From CAYQZD01 sp964421875 (GTDB taxonomy: Bacteria > Electryoneota > Tariuqbacteria > Tariuqbacterales > Tariuqbacteraceae), in assembly GCA_964421875.1 (NCBI GenBank), contig CAYQZD010000050.1, positions 1 to 25,151 on the forward strand: 25,151 bases of DNA, given 5' to 3'. The notes under the pieces were generated by a model that did no database searches, was not told the DNA's origin, and saw only the letters and a program-made list of their open reading frames with translations. This document shows positions 16,304 to 24,863 of the stretch, piece by piece (the stretch's first letter is position 1; each line of letters begins with the position of its first letter). Both the position numbers and the translations under genes were made by a program.

Positions 16304-19300
16304 CTAACCTTTCTTCCTTTCAGCTTTCTCCAACTTCCGCATACCTTCAAACGAAGCGTAGATAGTCGGAATCAGGTAAAGGGTGAATATCGTTGAACTG
16401 ATAAGACCGCCAATGGAGACGACCGCCATCGGCGCCCTGAACTCTCCGCCGGCGCCGATGCCCAGCGCCAAAGGCGCCATCGCCAGTGCCGTGGCGATGT
16501 TGGTCATCAAAATCGGACGAAGCCTGATGGGGCAAGCCTCCAGGATAGCTTCCTTGAGTCCCTTCCCTTCCCGGCGCAGCGCTCCGATGTAGTCGATGAG
16601 CAGAATCCCGTTGTTCACCACTATACCAACCAGCATAACCATCGCCATCATCGTCAACATCGAAAACGTGTTCCCGGTGAGCACCAGGGAAATTGCTACT
16701 CCAATGAAACCCAGCGGCAGCGTCAGGATGATGATGAAGGGATTCTTATAGGATTCCAAAATCGCCGCCATCAGCATATAAGTGAGGACGATCGCCATCA
16801 GCAAAGCTCTCAGCAACTCAGTGAAACTCTCTGCCATAATCTCCGATTCTCCCCCAAAGTGGACTTTGTAACCAGGCGGTACCTCAATGGTGGTCAACCG
16901 CTTCTCTATCGCGCCTTGAAGTTCGCCCAGGGTGGTGCCGGAAATGTTGCTGGAGATGGTTACCATTCGCTGCTTATTCTTTCGCAGAATATTGGATGGA
17001 CCCTCTGTGAAGTCCAAATCCGCCACTCTGGCGAGAGGCACGTTGCCATTAGGGGTGAGGATAATGTATTCCGCCACATTCTGAAGCGATTCACGGTCAC
17101 GCTGGGAAAGTTTCACCCGGATGTCGTATTCATCGCCCCCTTCGCGGTACTTGGAAGCGACCTCGCCTTCTATCATACGCCGAAGACTCATCGCCACCTG
17201 ACCTGCGGTAATCCCCGCATCCGATAACTGAGTTCGGTGAGGCAGGATATTAAGTTCCGGTTTACCCAGCTTCCAACTTGACGCGACATCGACTGCTCCC
17301 GGAGTGCCGGCGGTAATCGCCATTACTTCATTGGAAAGCTCGACAAGTTTATCCATATCAGGCCCTGTCACTTCTATCTGCAAACCGGATGCGCCGCCGC
17401 CCATAGCCTCCGTCATCGCTAAAACCAGCTTGGCGTCGGGGATGTCTGCCAGTTTGGGGCGGAGATAATCGATGAATTTATTCGTGCTCATACCATCCTG
17501 TTCTTCGTCCACAAGCTGAACCAATATCACCCCCAATTGCACACCCCCGCCCCCCATGAAGGAACTCGCTTCGCTCTTCCCCAAAGCTGTATATACGGTT
17601 TTAACGATGTCCTCTTCCTCCAGAACCGCTTCGATTTTCTGTAACACCTGGTCGGTCTGTCCCATATTGGCGCCGGAAGGCATCTCCACCGAAATCGAAA
17701 ACTGCCTTTCATCCGAACTGGGGAAGAATTCCGAACCCACGAATTGCATCAACAGCGCACTGCCGATGAAAAGCCCCACAATAGTGAATACCACTGTCTT
17801 GCGGTGGGTTACCGCCCATTCTAATGTATTCTGGTATGATTCCTTAATACTGTCGAATCCCGCGTCCCACCTGGAAACCAGCTTCTTCTTAATCCCGGTG
17901 AACTCGGTGAAGGCGAAAATCCCGAATATTACCACCATAGCAACCGTAGTAAGTATCCCCATATAACGATAAACCAATAAAGCCATCACAATTCCGAAAA
18001 CAGCGTAAACCGTTTTCTTCATCTTGATCGAAGCCATCATTGGCGTGAGCGTATAGCTCACTATGAGGGAAAACACCGTAGCGAAAGCCACCGTCAAACC
18101 GAATTGACGGAAAAACTGACCCGTAATTCCTGACATAAAGGCGATAGGGGTGAAAACCACCACATTGGTCAGCGTGGAAGCCGCCACCGCAATGGCGATT
18201 TCCCCCGTGCCCTTGGATGCCGCCTTGTCCGCCGGCATCCCGGTTGCCCGGTAACGTTCAATATTCTCCAGCACCACAATGGAATTAGCCACTAAAATCC
18301 CGATTGAAATCGCCAGCCCCATCAGAGTCATCATATTCAAGGTGAAATCCGCAAAGCGCAGCAGGGTGAAAGTCGCCACAATGGAAACCGGCATCGAAAC
18401 CGCAGCTATCACCGTCCCCCGCCAGGAATGGAGGAAGAGCAGCAGCACTATCGCCGTCAATAAAATCCCGATTATCATATTGCTGGTAACATCGTGAACC
18501 GATTCCTCGATAAACTCCGAACGGTCACGAGCTGTTGAAACTTTGATGTCCGCGGGAAGATAACTCTGCAGCCTTTCAATCGCTTTTTTAGTTTGATGAG
18601 CCACTTCAACTGTGTTAGCGTCGGAGCGTTTAACCAGCGACAAACCCACACTGCTCTCGCCGTTGAAACGCGCCAATTCCCGCTGTTCCTCGAAATCGTC
18701 GTAAACCCGCGCCACGTCCGTCAAGTGAATCGGTTCCTCCTCAGGAACCAGCAGCTTCAAGTTCCTGATTTCCTCCAAATCGCTGAACTCAGCCTCCATC
18801 CGGATGGAATACTCCTTACGCCCCTCGCTGATATGCCCCGAAGGAACATTCAGGTTCTCGCCCGCTATAATAGAAACTAAGTTTATCAGCGAAAGCCCCC
18901 GCGCCGCTAAAGCGCTCTTATCCGCTTCTATCCGAATCTCGCGTTCCTTGCCCCCCACCAAATCGATATTAGCCAGCCCGTTGATCTTCGCCAGTTCCGG
19001 CTTAATCTCGTCCTCGCAAATCTTATATACCTCTTCCAGAGGACGAGGACTGTTGACCGCCAGGTCGAGAATAGGCATAGCGTTGATGTCGAACTTGGAA
19101 ATCGAAGGCGCTTCCGCGTCGTCGGGAAGCTCATATCTGATAGCGTCCACCTTCTCCTTGACGTCGATGGCGGCAATATCCACCTCCACCTCCATCTGGA
19201 ACTCGATGAAAACGAAAGAAATCCCTTCCTGGGAGATTGAGGTGATGTTCTTTACCCCGTTGATGGAGCCCACTTCCTCTTCTATCGGTTTGCTAATCAG

Positions 19301-19483
19301 AGTTTCAATCTCCTCCGGACCCGCCCCGGGATAAATCGTCTGAACCGTTACAAAAGGGAACTCTATCTTGGGAATTAAGTCGATTCCCAGTTCCATCAGG
19401 GAGAACAGTCCGACCACCGCGAAAGCCATTATGACCATCGTCATCAGCACCGGACGCTTGATTGATATATCTGCAAGTATCAT
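16304..19483 (-). CDS. RND-family efflux permease (AcrB/HAE1-like) with atypical ion-relay residues
   Basis: Predicted inner-membrane pump subunit of a tripartite efflux system, 1059 residues, the normal size for the family. It has TM1 (about 11-30), a periplasmic porter domain, TM2-6 (about 335-485), a second porter region, and a TM8-12 block (about 890-1045). The TM4 relay motif reads GILVANSIVVLENIER, with A399 and N400 where AcrB has Asp407 and Asp408. TM10 reads GIVVNNGILLIDY, with N957 in place of Lys940. Two extra hydrophobic segments (about 491-530) lie between TM6 and TM7. Everything else looks intact, so this is probably an active divergent subfamily rather than a pseudogene. It is the last gene of a tolC-MFP-RND operon and ends at a terminator. 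Substrates are unknown. Confidence 0.9.
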   Translation of the reverse strand: MILADISIKRPVLMTMVIMAFAVVGLFSLMELGIDLIPKIEFPFVTVQTIYPGAGPEEIETLISKPIEEEVGSINGVKNITSISQEGISFVFIEFQMEVEVDIAAIDVKEKVDAIRYELPDDAEAPSISKFDINAMPILDLAVNSPRPLEEVYKICEDEIKPELAKINGLANIDLVGGKEREIRIEADKSALAARGLSLINLVSIIAGENLNVPSGHISEGRKEYSIRMEAEFSDLEEIRNLKLLVPEEEPIHLTDVARVYDDFEEQRELARFNGESSVGLSLVKRSDANTVEVAHQTKKAIERLQSYLPADIKVSTARDRSEFIEESVHDVTSNMIIGILLTAIVLLLFLHSWRGTVIAAVSMPVSIVATFTLLRFADFTLNMMTLMGLAISIGILVANSIVVLENIERYRATGMPADKAASKGTGEIAIAVAASTLTNVVVFTPIAFMSGITGQFFRQFGLTVAFATVFSLIVSYTLTPMMASIKMKKTVYAVFGIVMALLVYRYMGILTTVAMVVIFGIFAFTEFTGIKKKLVSRWDAGFDSIKESYQNTLEWAVTHRKTVVFTIVGLFIGSALLMQFVGSEFFPSSDERQFSISVEMPSGANMGQTDQVLQKIEAVLEEEDIVKTVYTALGKSEASSFMGGGGVQLGVILVQLVDEEQDGMSTNKFIDYLRPKLADIPDAKLVLAMTEAMGGGASGLQIEVTGPDMDKLVELSNEVMAITAGTPGAVDVASSWKLGKPELNILPHRTQLSDAGITAGQVAMSLRRMIEGEVASKYREGGDEYDIRVKLSQRDRESLQNVAEYIILTPNGNVPLARVADLDFTEGPSNILRKNKQRMVTISSNISGTTLGELQGAIEKRLTTIEVPPGYKVHFGGESEIMAESFTELLRALLMAIVLTYMLMAAILESYKNPFIIILTLPLGFIGVAISLVLTGNTFSMLTMMAMVMLVGIVVNNGILLIDYIGALRREGKGLKEAILEACPIRLRPILMTNIATALAMAPLALGIGAGGEFRAPMAVVSIGGLISSTIFTLYLIPTIYASFEGMRKLEKAERKKG

Positions 19484-19539
19484 ATCGGTTTTCTATCTTA
19501 AGTAATTGAATGTCTTAGTTATCGGTATCGACGAGTAAG

Positions 19540-20589
19540 TTATTCCCGCCCCACAACTAACAAAGGGTCGCCGTCGCTTAAATTCTCCAGCCCATGAACC
19601 ACCACCTCCTGACCCTCGGAAAGCCCCGACTTAATCTCCACCAGCTCCCGCACCGTTATCCCGGTGACCACCTCCACCATCTTAGCCCTATCGCTGGCAA
19701 GATAAACCACGGTTTTACCTTTTACTTTTGTCAGCGCATCCCGGGGAATAGCAATAATGTCCTTCAATTTCTCCACCGTAACCTCAGTCTCAACGGGAAT
19801 GCCGGGCTGAAGATAACCGTCTCGGTTTTCCGCAGTTATATAAACCTTGAACATCCGGCTCTTGGGGTCCGCTGAAAGTGCCACCTTTTCCACCCGACCT
19901 TTAATCCGCTTCTGCGGGGCGGCGGTGAGGTAAATCCAGGCTTCCTGACCTACGCGTAATTCACCCCGTTGCTCCGGTGAAGCCTCCACCTTGACTCTGA
20001 TGCGTTCCACCTTTGCCACCGTTGCCACCGCTTCCCCTGGAGGAGGCGTCTCGCCTGCAGCATAAGGCAAATCCACTATCACACCTGAGATGGGCGATTT
20101 CACCCAGATAAGCGTCCGGGCTTGCTGAAGATTGGATTCGGCGATGTCATAAGCCAGTTTTGTCTTATCCAGCATCTGCTGAGAGACCGCCCCTATCTGT
20201 TGCAAAGCCTCCATTCTTTTCAATTCACGCTCCGCATCCTGCAAAGCCAATTCGGCCTGCGTCACCCGGGCCTGAGGATTCTCCGGGTCCAATTTGGCGA
20301 TTATATCGCCCTTCTGCACATAGTCCCCGATTCGCGCATTGAGTTCCACTATCTTATCGGATACTGACGCTATGGCTTTGCCCTGCTCAATACCCTCGAC
20401 CGTGCCATTGAGGTGGATATAGCGTGAAAGCTCGGTTCTTCCCACTGTGGAAACTTCCACAGGGACGCCTTTCGTCTTCTGAATCTCCGAGATGCTCTGC
20501 GCCCGCTCCACACTCCCCTGAGTGGCAATGCGGTAAATGATAAGTATCAATACAATTAGAACTAATGCTATAGGAATTAACTTCTTCAT
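19540..20589 (-). CDS. RND efflux membrane fusion protein (periplasmic adaptor)
   Basis: Predicted adaptor that joins the inner-membrane RND pump to the outer-membrane channel. The 349-residue protein has an N-terminal membrane anchor (about 4-19) and no lipobox cysteine. Two lipoyl half-motifs follow: residues 70-102 (ending GDYVQKGDIIAKLDPE) and 163-192 (VKSPISGVIVDLPY). They flank a short coiled-coil hairpin (about 105-161). After them come a beta-barrel domain and a membrane-proximal domain (IPRDALTKVKG, then GLSEGQEVVVHGLENLSDGD). The gene lies 57 nt after the TolC-like gene and 56 nt before the permease, on the same strand, as in an efflux operon. The ATG start at 20589 has only a weak ribosome site. 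Confidence 0.93.
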   Translation of the reverse strand: MKKLIPIALVLIVLILIIYRIATQGSVERAQSISEIQKTKGVPVEVSTVGRTELSRYIHLNGTVEGIEQGKAIASVSDKIVELNARIGDYVQKGDIIAKLDPENPQARVTQAELALQDAERELKRMEALQQIGAVSQQMLDKTKLAYDIAESNLQQARTLIWVKSPISGVIVDLPYAAGETPPPGEAVATVAKVERIRVKVEASPEQRGELRVGQEAWIYLTAAPQKRIKGRVEKVALSADPKSRMFKVYITAENRDGYLQPGIPVETEVTVEKLKDIIAIPRDALTKVKGKTVVYLASDRAKMVEVVTGITVRELVEIKSGLSEGQEVVVHGLENLSDGDPLLVVGRE

Positions 20590-20646
20590 TATTCTATACC
20601 GATAAAGTTAGTATTCATAAGAAATGTATTTGAAAAAACACTGCGA

Positions 20647-21960
20647 TTACTGACCCATCGCCCGCCGCAGCGAAGCCCGGGCCGCGATAATGTCATACCG
20701 CGCCGTGAGTTCGCCGATTTTAGCCTGCGTCTCCGCCAGCCGCGCGTCAAGCAGCTCGACCTGAGTCGATATCCCGTTGGCGTAACGAACCTCGGCGATA
20801 GCGTAACCCTTCTCCGCCTGATGAACCGCCTTGCGGGCGGCTATTAGCGTCTCCATCGCTTCTTCAAGCTTCCAGGCAGAGGTCTTAACCTCCAGCCTAA
20901 CACCTTCTTCCGCCAGCTTGGAGTTGATCGAATGACGCTTTAAATTCACCTTCGCCTGCTGAATTCGAGATGAAGTCTTAAAACCGTCGAAAAGTGGAAC
21001 CTGAACCGCCACCGCGGCGGTTAAACCGTCAGACCAGAAGTAATCGTTCCATTCAAGGTTATTCTCCTGAGCCAGCCGCTGATACTCCAAAGTGAAGAAA
21101 AAACTGGGCCAGAACTGATTGCGCCGCTCTAATTTCAACATCTGATTTAGAATTCCCTTCTGTATCCCTAACTGCTTCAAGTCCGCCCGGTTCTCAAGAG
21201 CGCTTTTTACCGCGGTCTCCACTTCGACTTCCCCGGGAACAGATTCTGCCAGCTCACCGGCTAATGTGAGTTCCTCCGAGGGGTCTAATCCAAGCAGAAT
21301 ACGCAGATTCTCCCGCGCCGTCTTCCACGTCTCCGACGAAGCCAACACCTGAGGCTGATAGTTGGCTAATTCCACCTCGGCGCGGAGTTTATCGAATTCG
21401 GAAGCCAATCCCTGCTCGAACATAGCCTCGACATTCCGAAAATGCTTCTTCAATTGCGCCTCGGTCTCTATGGTCAAACTGTGATACTCCCGAGCCAAAA
21501 TCGCCCCGTAAAACGCCTGAGTGACCTGCATCTGCAGGTCCGATTCACCCTGCGCCGCCCCCAGCCGGGAAATATCGCGGTAAATCTTGGCAATCTTTAG
21601 CGCGATGCCAATCTTACCCGCCAGCCATAAAGGTTGTTCTAATTTAACCGAACCGAAGTAATTGTGTTTCTGCCCCTGAGGCATCTCGAATCTGCCAAAT
21701 GGAGTGTCGAACCGGAATATAGGAATCTCAATATTCTGCGAATAACTACCGGTAGCGTTCACCACCGGCATCGCCGCCGAATAAGCCTCCTTAACCTGTA
21801 AATCGGCGGTTTTCTGCTCCATCCGCAACAGCTTCAATGTCCGGTTGTTTTCCCGCGCCAGCTCCATCGCACGGTCGAAGTCAAGCTCCATCGCCCTCGC
21901 CGAAAGCGATGAAAACACCATCGAAATTAAGGCAGATGCGATGACTATTTTGATTTTCAA
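20647..21960 (-). CDS. TolC-family outer-membrane efflux channel
   Basis: Predicted outer-membrane channel and periplasmic tunnel of the tripartite pump. The 437-residue protein has a signal peptide (about 1-23, ending SARA). The mature part shows the two related halves of the OEP family: long heptad-rich helices (QLKKHFRNVEAMFEQGLASEFDKLRAEVELANYQ is broken here by family-typical turns) and strand segments such as NYFGSVKLEQPLW and AAVAVQVPLFDGF. Length fits the family. A strong Shine-Dalgarno (AAGGAG) lies a few bases upstream of the ATG, and it heads the channel-adaptor-permease operon. A TATAAT-like box lies at 22020-22025 on the minus strand. Confidence 0.92.
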   Translation of the reverse strand: MKIKIVIASALISMVFSSLSARAMELDFDRAMELARENNRTLKLLRMEQKTADLQVKEAYSAAMPVVNATGSYSQNIEIPIFRFDTPFGRFEMPQGQKHNYFGSVKLEQPLWLAGKIGIALKIAKIYRDISRLGAAQGESDLQMQVTQAFYGAILAREYHSLTIETEAQLKKHFRNVEAMFEQGLASEFDKLRAEVELANYQPQVLASSETWKTARENLRILLGLDPSEELTLAGELAESVPGEVEVETAVKSALENRADLKQLGIQKGILNQMLKLERRNQFWPSFFFTLEYQRLAQENNLEWNDYFWSDGLTAAVAVQVPLFDGFKTSSRIQQAKVNLKRHSINSKLAEEGVRLEVKTSAWKLEEAMETLIAARKAVHQAEKGYAIAEVRYANGISTQVELLDARLAETQAKIGELTARYDIIAARASLRRAMGQ

Positions 21961-22019
21961 ATCCTTCTCCTTATTACATTGAAAATAACAGCGGCGTTAA
22001 ACGCGAACCGTAAATTTTC

Positions 22020-22025
22020 ATTATA
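22020..22025 (-). promoter_or_regulatory. Possible -10 box of the efflux operon
   Basis: A perfect TATAAT on the minus strand lies 60 nt upstream of the TolC-like gene. No matching -35 hexamer is seen at 16-18 bp. It could be an internal promoter that separates the operon from tetR. Confidence 0.3.
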
Positions 22026-22125
22026 AATTACCTTGAAAATAAGTTTGTAGATTGACAAGTTGGTAAGTTTTCAAATTGAAAACTCTTTACGCTATGGGAT
22101 TTCCACGCCCTGCAGCATTGCGTTA

Positions 22126-22188
22126 TGTCAGGTCTTTAGCGAAGCGGTGACCTGACATCCCCCTCGTTCCCACGCTCCTGCGTGGGAA
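22126..22188. repeat. Two adjacent intergenic hairpins
   Basis: TGTCAGGTC (22126-22134) pairs with GACCTGACA (22149-22157), and TTCCCACGC (22167-22175) pairs with GCGTGGGAA (22180-22188). Both are typical of short dispersed palindromes seen in many genomes. They lie in the 325-nt space between tetR and the TolC-like gene, which otherwise holds only the possible -10 box and the hairpin at 22234-22275. Confidence 0.55.
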
Positions 22189-22233
22189 TGCAGACGAGCG
22201 ACCGATAGCATTTTCATCTTAAGTTGCGCGAAG

Positions 22234-22275
22234 TCGCGAAAGAGACCCTCGAATGAGGGTATTGATGGGTCGCGA
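22234..22275. repeat. Nested hairpin downstream of tetR
   Basis: Outer arms TCGCGA (22234-22239 and 22270-22275) enclose an inner stem ACCCTC (22245-22250) and GAGGGT (22255-22260) with a 4-base loop. It starts 11 nt past the tetR stop. With no T-tract it is a weak terminator candidate at best. Confidence 0.4.
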
Positions 22276-22285
22276 TTGAGTCCAC

Positions 22286-22900
22286 CTATGATGGTTTAAC
22301 ACCTTCGAAAATGATATTGGTTAAGAATTTCGCTTCTTTTTCGGGATTGTGCTCTATAATTCTGTTGAACATTTTCGAATGTGACAAACCCTGAACCATA
22401 CCGATTATGGAAGAAGCTAAGAACACTGGATTTAGAGCTTTTATCTCACCCTTATCAATCCCAACGCTGATTATTTCTTGCATCTTTACCTGCAGCCCCG
22501 AAATCTTTTCCTTTAACGGAGTGTCTTTTAAAAGAGAGGTGTTGATTCTCCGTCTCTCCCGCAGTAATACATTGAAAATGTCATAATCTCGCTGAAATAC
22601 TGTGAGTAAGTTCTCCAGAAATGTCTTAATTCGCATTCTGCTATGAGCGTTTTCATCAATCGATTCCACGCTGGCTACTGCGTCGTTTATCGTCTCCTCC
22701 AAAACGCTGAATAGAAGCTCCTCTTTATTACTGAAATAATAGTAAAGAGTTCCCTTCGCCAGTTCGCACCGCTCCGCTATCTCGTCAAGACTGGCGCCTA
22801 CAAATCCACGGCGGGAAAAAACCCATTTCGCAGCTTTGATTATCTCATTGCGGCGCTTAAGTCTTTCCCGTTCCCGCCTTGGCCTCTTTTCCACTGCCAT
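22286..22900 (-). CDS. TetR-family transcriptional regulator
   Basis: Predicted ligand-responsive repressor, likely of itself and the downstream efflux genes. The 204-residue protein starts with a basic stretch (KRPRRERERLKRR), then the TetR helix-turn-helix. ASLDEIAERCELAKGTLYYY is followed by FSNKEEL (about 37-65), including the conserved GTLYYYF recognition helix. The rest is an all-helical ligand-binding domain (about 70-204). The ATG at 22900 is chosen because GGGGA lies 6 nt upstream; an in-frame TTG at 22915 would add five residues with no better ribosome site. A promoter and palindromic operator-like sites lie upstream. Ligand unknown. Confidence 0.92.
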   Translation of the reverse strand: MAVEKRPRRERERLKRRNEIIKAAKWVFSRRGFVGASLDEIAERCELAKGTLYYYFSNKEELLFSVLEETINDAVASVESIDENAHSRMRIKTFLENLLTVFQRDYDIFNVLLRERRRINTSLLKDTPLKEKISGLQVKMQEIISVGIDKGEIKALNPVFLASSIIGMVQGLSHSKMFNRIIEHNPEKEAKFLTNIIFEGVKPS

Positions 22901-22935
22901 TATAGTTCCCCGCAATTATTCTAAAAATCTTAACA

Positions 22936-23011
22936 GATTATGACTAAAAGGTCAGAATCAAAATATTCGGTCAAGATATGACTGATCGGTTATAAATTGA
23001 CCGATTAGTCA
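22936..23011. promoter_or_regulatory. Putative TetR operator array
   Basis: A 12-bp inverted repeat, TGACTGATCGGT (22979-22990) and ACCGATTAGTCA (23000-23011), has one mismatch and a 9-bp spacer. A second interrupted palindrome (22936-22959) has the GATT-TGAC and GTCA-AATC half pattern. The half-site TGACT/AGTCA occurs four times (22941, 22979, 23007, 23037). The main repeat covers the expected transcription start of tetR, as expected for an autorepressor. Confidence 0.6.
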
Positions 23012-23013
23012 AA

Positions 23014-23042
23014 AATATAACAAATCTACACGAATTAGTCAA
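23014..23042 (-). promoter_or_regulatory. Putative tetR promoter
   Basis: On the minus strand, TTGACT (23042-23037), a 17-bp spacer and TATATT (23019-23014) form a good sigma70-type promoter about 115 nt upstream of the tetR ATG. The inverted repeat at 22979-23011 begins just after the -10 box. The rest of the 22901-23241 interval shows only the ribosome site of parA and no other supported feature. Confidence 0.6.
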
Positions 23043-23241
23043 ATTTTTCGGTAAAAATTTGTGATTTCTATCGTTTATATCAATATTAGCTGTGTGACAC
23101 CGGCAACCGGCAACCGCCTGCTCGAATCTTTTGTCATTTATTGCTTTTTTCTGAAGATGTTGTTATTTTGTTTGATTAATCATGATGACATACTAACTAC
23201 CAGTTATCCCTTACGAAGACTATGAACAACTCGGAGACTGA

Positions 23242-24006
23242 ATGAGCAGGGTAATCGCTATAGCCAATCAGAAAGGCGGCGTGGGAAAAACCACCAGCGC
23301 TATCAATCTCTCCACAGCGCTCGCCGTGGCTGAAAAAAAAGTCCTCCTTATCGATATGGATCCTCAGTCCAACACCACCTCCGGACTGGGAGTGAACAGC
23401 AAGGAATTGGATAAAAGCGTGTATGAAGTGTTGATTGACGATGTGCCGATGGAAGCGCTGAAAACCGATACCGACCTCGAATTCTTGAAACTCATCCCCG
23501 CCAGCATTAAACTGGTCGGAGCCGAAATCGAACTGGTGAACAGAAAAGACCGGGAAAAAGCGCTTCGCCAAGCTCTGGAAGAGATTCGAAACCGTCACGA
23601 CTACACCATCATAGACTGCCCCCCCTCCCTGGGACTGCTTACAGTTAATTCCCTCACCGCCGCAGATTCCGTGCTGATTCCCATCCAATGCGAATACTAC
23701 GCCCTGGAAGGACTCACACAGCTCTTGAATACCATCCGACTCGTACAGAAACACCTCAATCCCGGGCTCGCCATTGAAGGTGTCCTGCTGACTATGTACG
23801 ATTCCCGGCTAAACCTCTCCAAGCAAGTGGTGGATGACGTCCGCCGCTACTTCGAGGGCAGGGTGTTTGATACAATTATATACCGTAATGTACGCCTCTC
23901 CGAAGCCCCCAGTTTTGGAAAACCCATAATCCTCTACGATATCGCCTCGAAAGGAGCCGAAAATTATATGTCCCTAGCCCAGGAGATTCTGTCGGTTGAA
24001 AAATAG
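23242..24006 (+). CDS. parA: ParA/Soj-family chromosome-partitioning ATPase
   Basis: DNA-binding, Walker-type ATPase that drives segregation of ParB-bound origin regions. The 254-residue protein is of the short chromosomal Soj type, with no N-terminal helix-turn-helix. It has the deviant Walker A KGGVGKTT (11-18, signature K11 and K16), the A' motif LLIDMDPQSNTT (35-46), Walker B-like IIDCPPSLGLLT, and the C-terminal RNVRLSEAPSFGKPI block characteristic of Soj. The ATG at 23242 has GGAG 5 nt upstream. Its end overlaps the parB start by 11 nt, so the pair is one operon. A 7-codon reading frame (23222-23245) ends across the start codon. Confidence 0.95.
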   Translation: MSRVIAIANQKGGVGKTTSAINLSTALAVAEKKVLLIDMDPQSNTTSGLGVNSKELDKSVYEVLIDDVPMEALKTDTDLEFLKLIPASIKLVGAEIELVNRKDREKALRQALEEIRNRHDYTIIDCPPSLGLLTVNSLTAADSVLIPIQCEYYALEGLTQLLNTIRLVQKHLNPGLAIEGVLLTMYDSRLNLSKQVVDDVRRYFEGRVFDTIIYRNVRLSEAPSFGKPIILYDIASKGAENYMSLAQEILSVEK

Positions 24007-24850
24007 GGGATTAGGAAGAGGGCTTTCCGCGCTCATCCCAGGCGCGGCCGAAGCTGAAGGAATTCTCGAAATCCCCCTCGAAGAACTCGCTGAAAATCCC
24101 TTCCAGCCCCGCCAAGATTACGAACGGGAAAGCCTCATCGAACTCGCTGAGTCCATCAGGCAGAACGGAGTGATTCAGCCGGTTACCGTCTGCCGCCGAG
24201 GGGAAGGCTATCTCCTCATCACCGGAGCCCGCCGTAAAAAAGCCGCGAAAATCGCCGGACTAAAAACCCTCCCAGCCTACGTCCTGGATATTAAATCCGA
24301 TGCGGAACTGCTGGAACTCGCCCTGGTGGAAAACCTCCAGAGGGAGGATCTGAATCCCCTGGAACTCGCCGCAGGATATCAACGCCTAATCGATGAATGC
24401 GGAATGTCCCAGGAAGAGGTCGCCGCTAAAGTCGGAAAACAACGCTCCACCATAACCAACACCATCAGGCTGCTGAAACTCCCCGACACTATCAAAGAAG
24501 GTCTGCGAAACGATAAAATAACTATGGGACACGCCAGAGCCCTGCTGGCGGTCGAAGACGAAGAACTGCAGTTAGCCCTTTACCATCGGACTCTCCGAGA
24601 AGGAATCAATGTCCGCCAATTGGAAAAACTCGCCTCCCGGAGCGATATCCTTAGACGAAAAAAAACAGCTCAAATCGCCAAACCTCCCTATGTCGTCGAT
24701 TTCGAAAACCGGCTCCGAACCCTCTACGCCACAAAAGTGAACATCACACCCCGGCGCAGAGGCGGAGTCATCGAAATCAATTATTTCAGCGAAGATGAAC
24801 TGGAACGGCTGATGGAAATAATGGAATCCAGAAATAATTCGGATTTCTAA
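23996..24850 (+). CDS. parB: ParB/Spo0J-family partitioning protein
   Basis: CTP-dependent DNA clamp that loads at parS sites and spreads. The 284-residue protein opens with the ParA-stimulating RGLGRGLSALI segment (4-14), then the ParB/Srx N-terminal domain with NPFQPRQ (34-40), box II as TGARRKKAAKIAG (76-88), and VENLQREDLNP (111-121). The helix-turn-helix domain follows (about 135-165, MSQEEVAAKVGKQRSTITN), then a C-terminal dimerisation region. Box II differs from the usual GERRxRA: A78 replaces Glu and K82 replaces Arg. The start is TTG at 23996, inside the parA 3' end; the RGLGRGLSALI segment would be lost with any later start. No parS palindrome was recognised in the window. Confidence 0.93.
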   Translation: MKNRGLGRGLSALIPGAAEAEGILEIPLEELAENPFQPRQDYERESLIELAESIRQNGVIQPVTVCRRGEGYLLITGARRKKAAKIAGLKTLPAYVLDIKSDAELLELALVENLQREDLNPLELAAGYQRLIDECGMSQEEVAAKVGKQRSTITNTIRLLKLPDTIKEGLRNDKITMGHARALLAVEDEELQLALYHRTLREGINVRQLEKLASRSDILRRKKTAQIAKPPYVVDFENRLRTLYATKVNITPRRRGGVIEINYFSEDELERLMEIMESRNNSDF

Positions 24851-24863
24851 CACTACTTATTCG

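Noticed and set aside
23222..23245. 7-codon leader-like frame whose TGA overlaps the parA start
   Set aside because: Very short, no attenuator structure or regulatory codons; could arise by chance, though coupling is possible.
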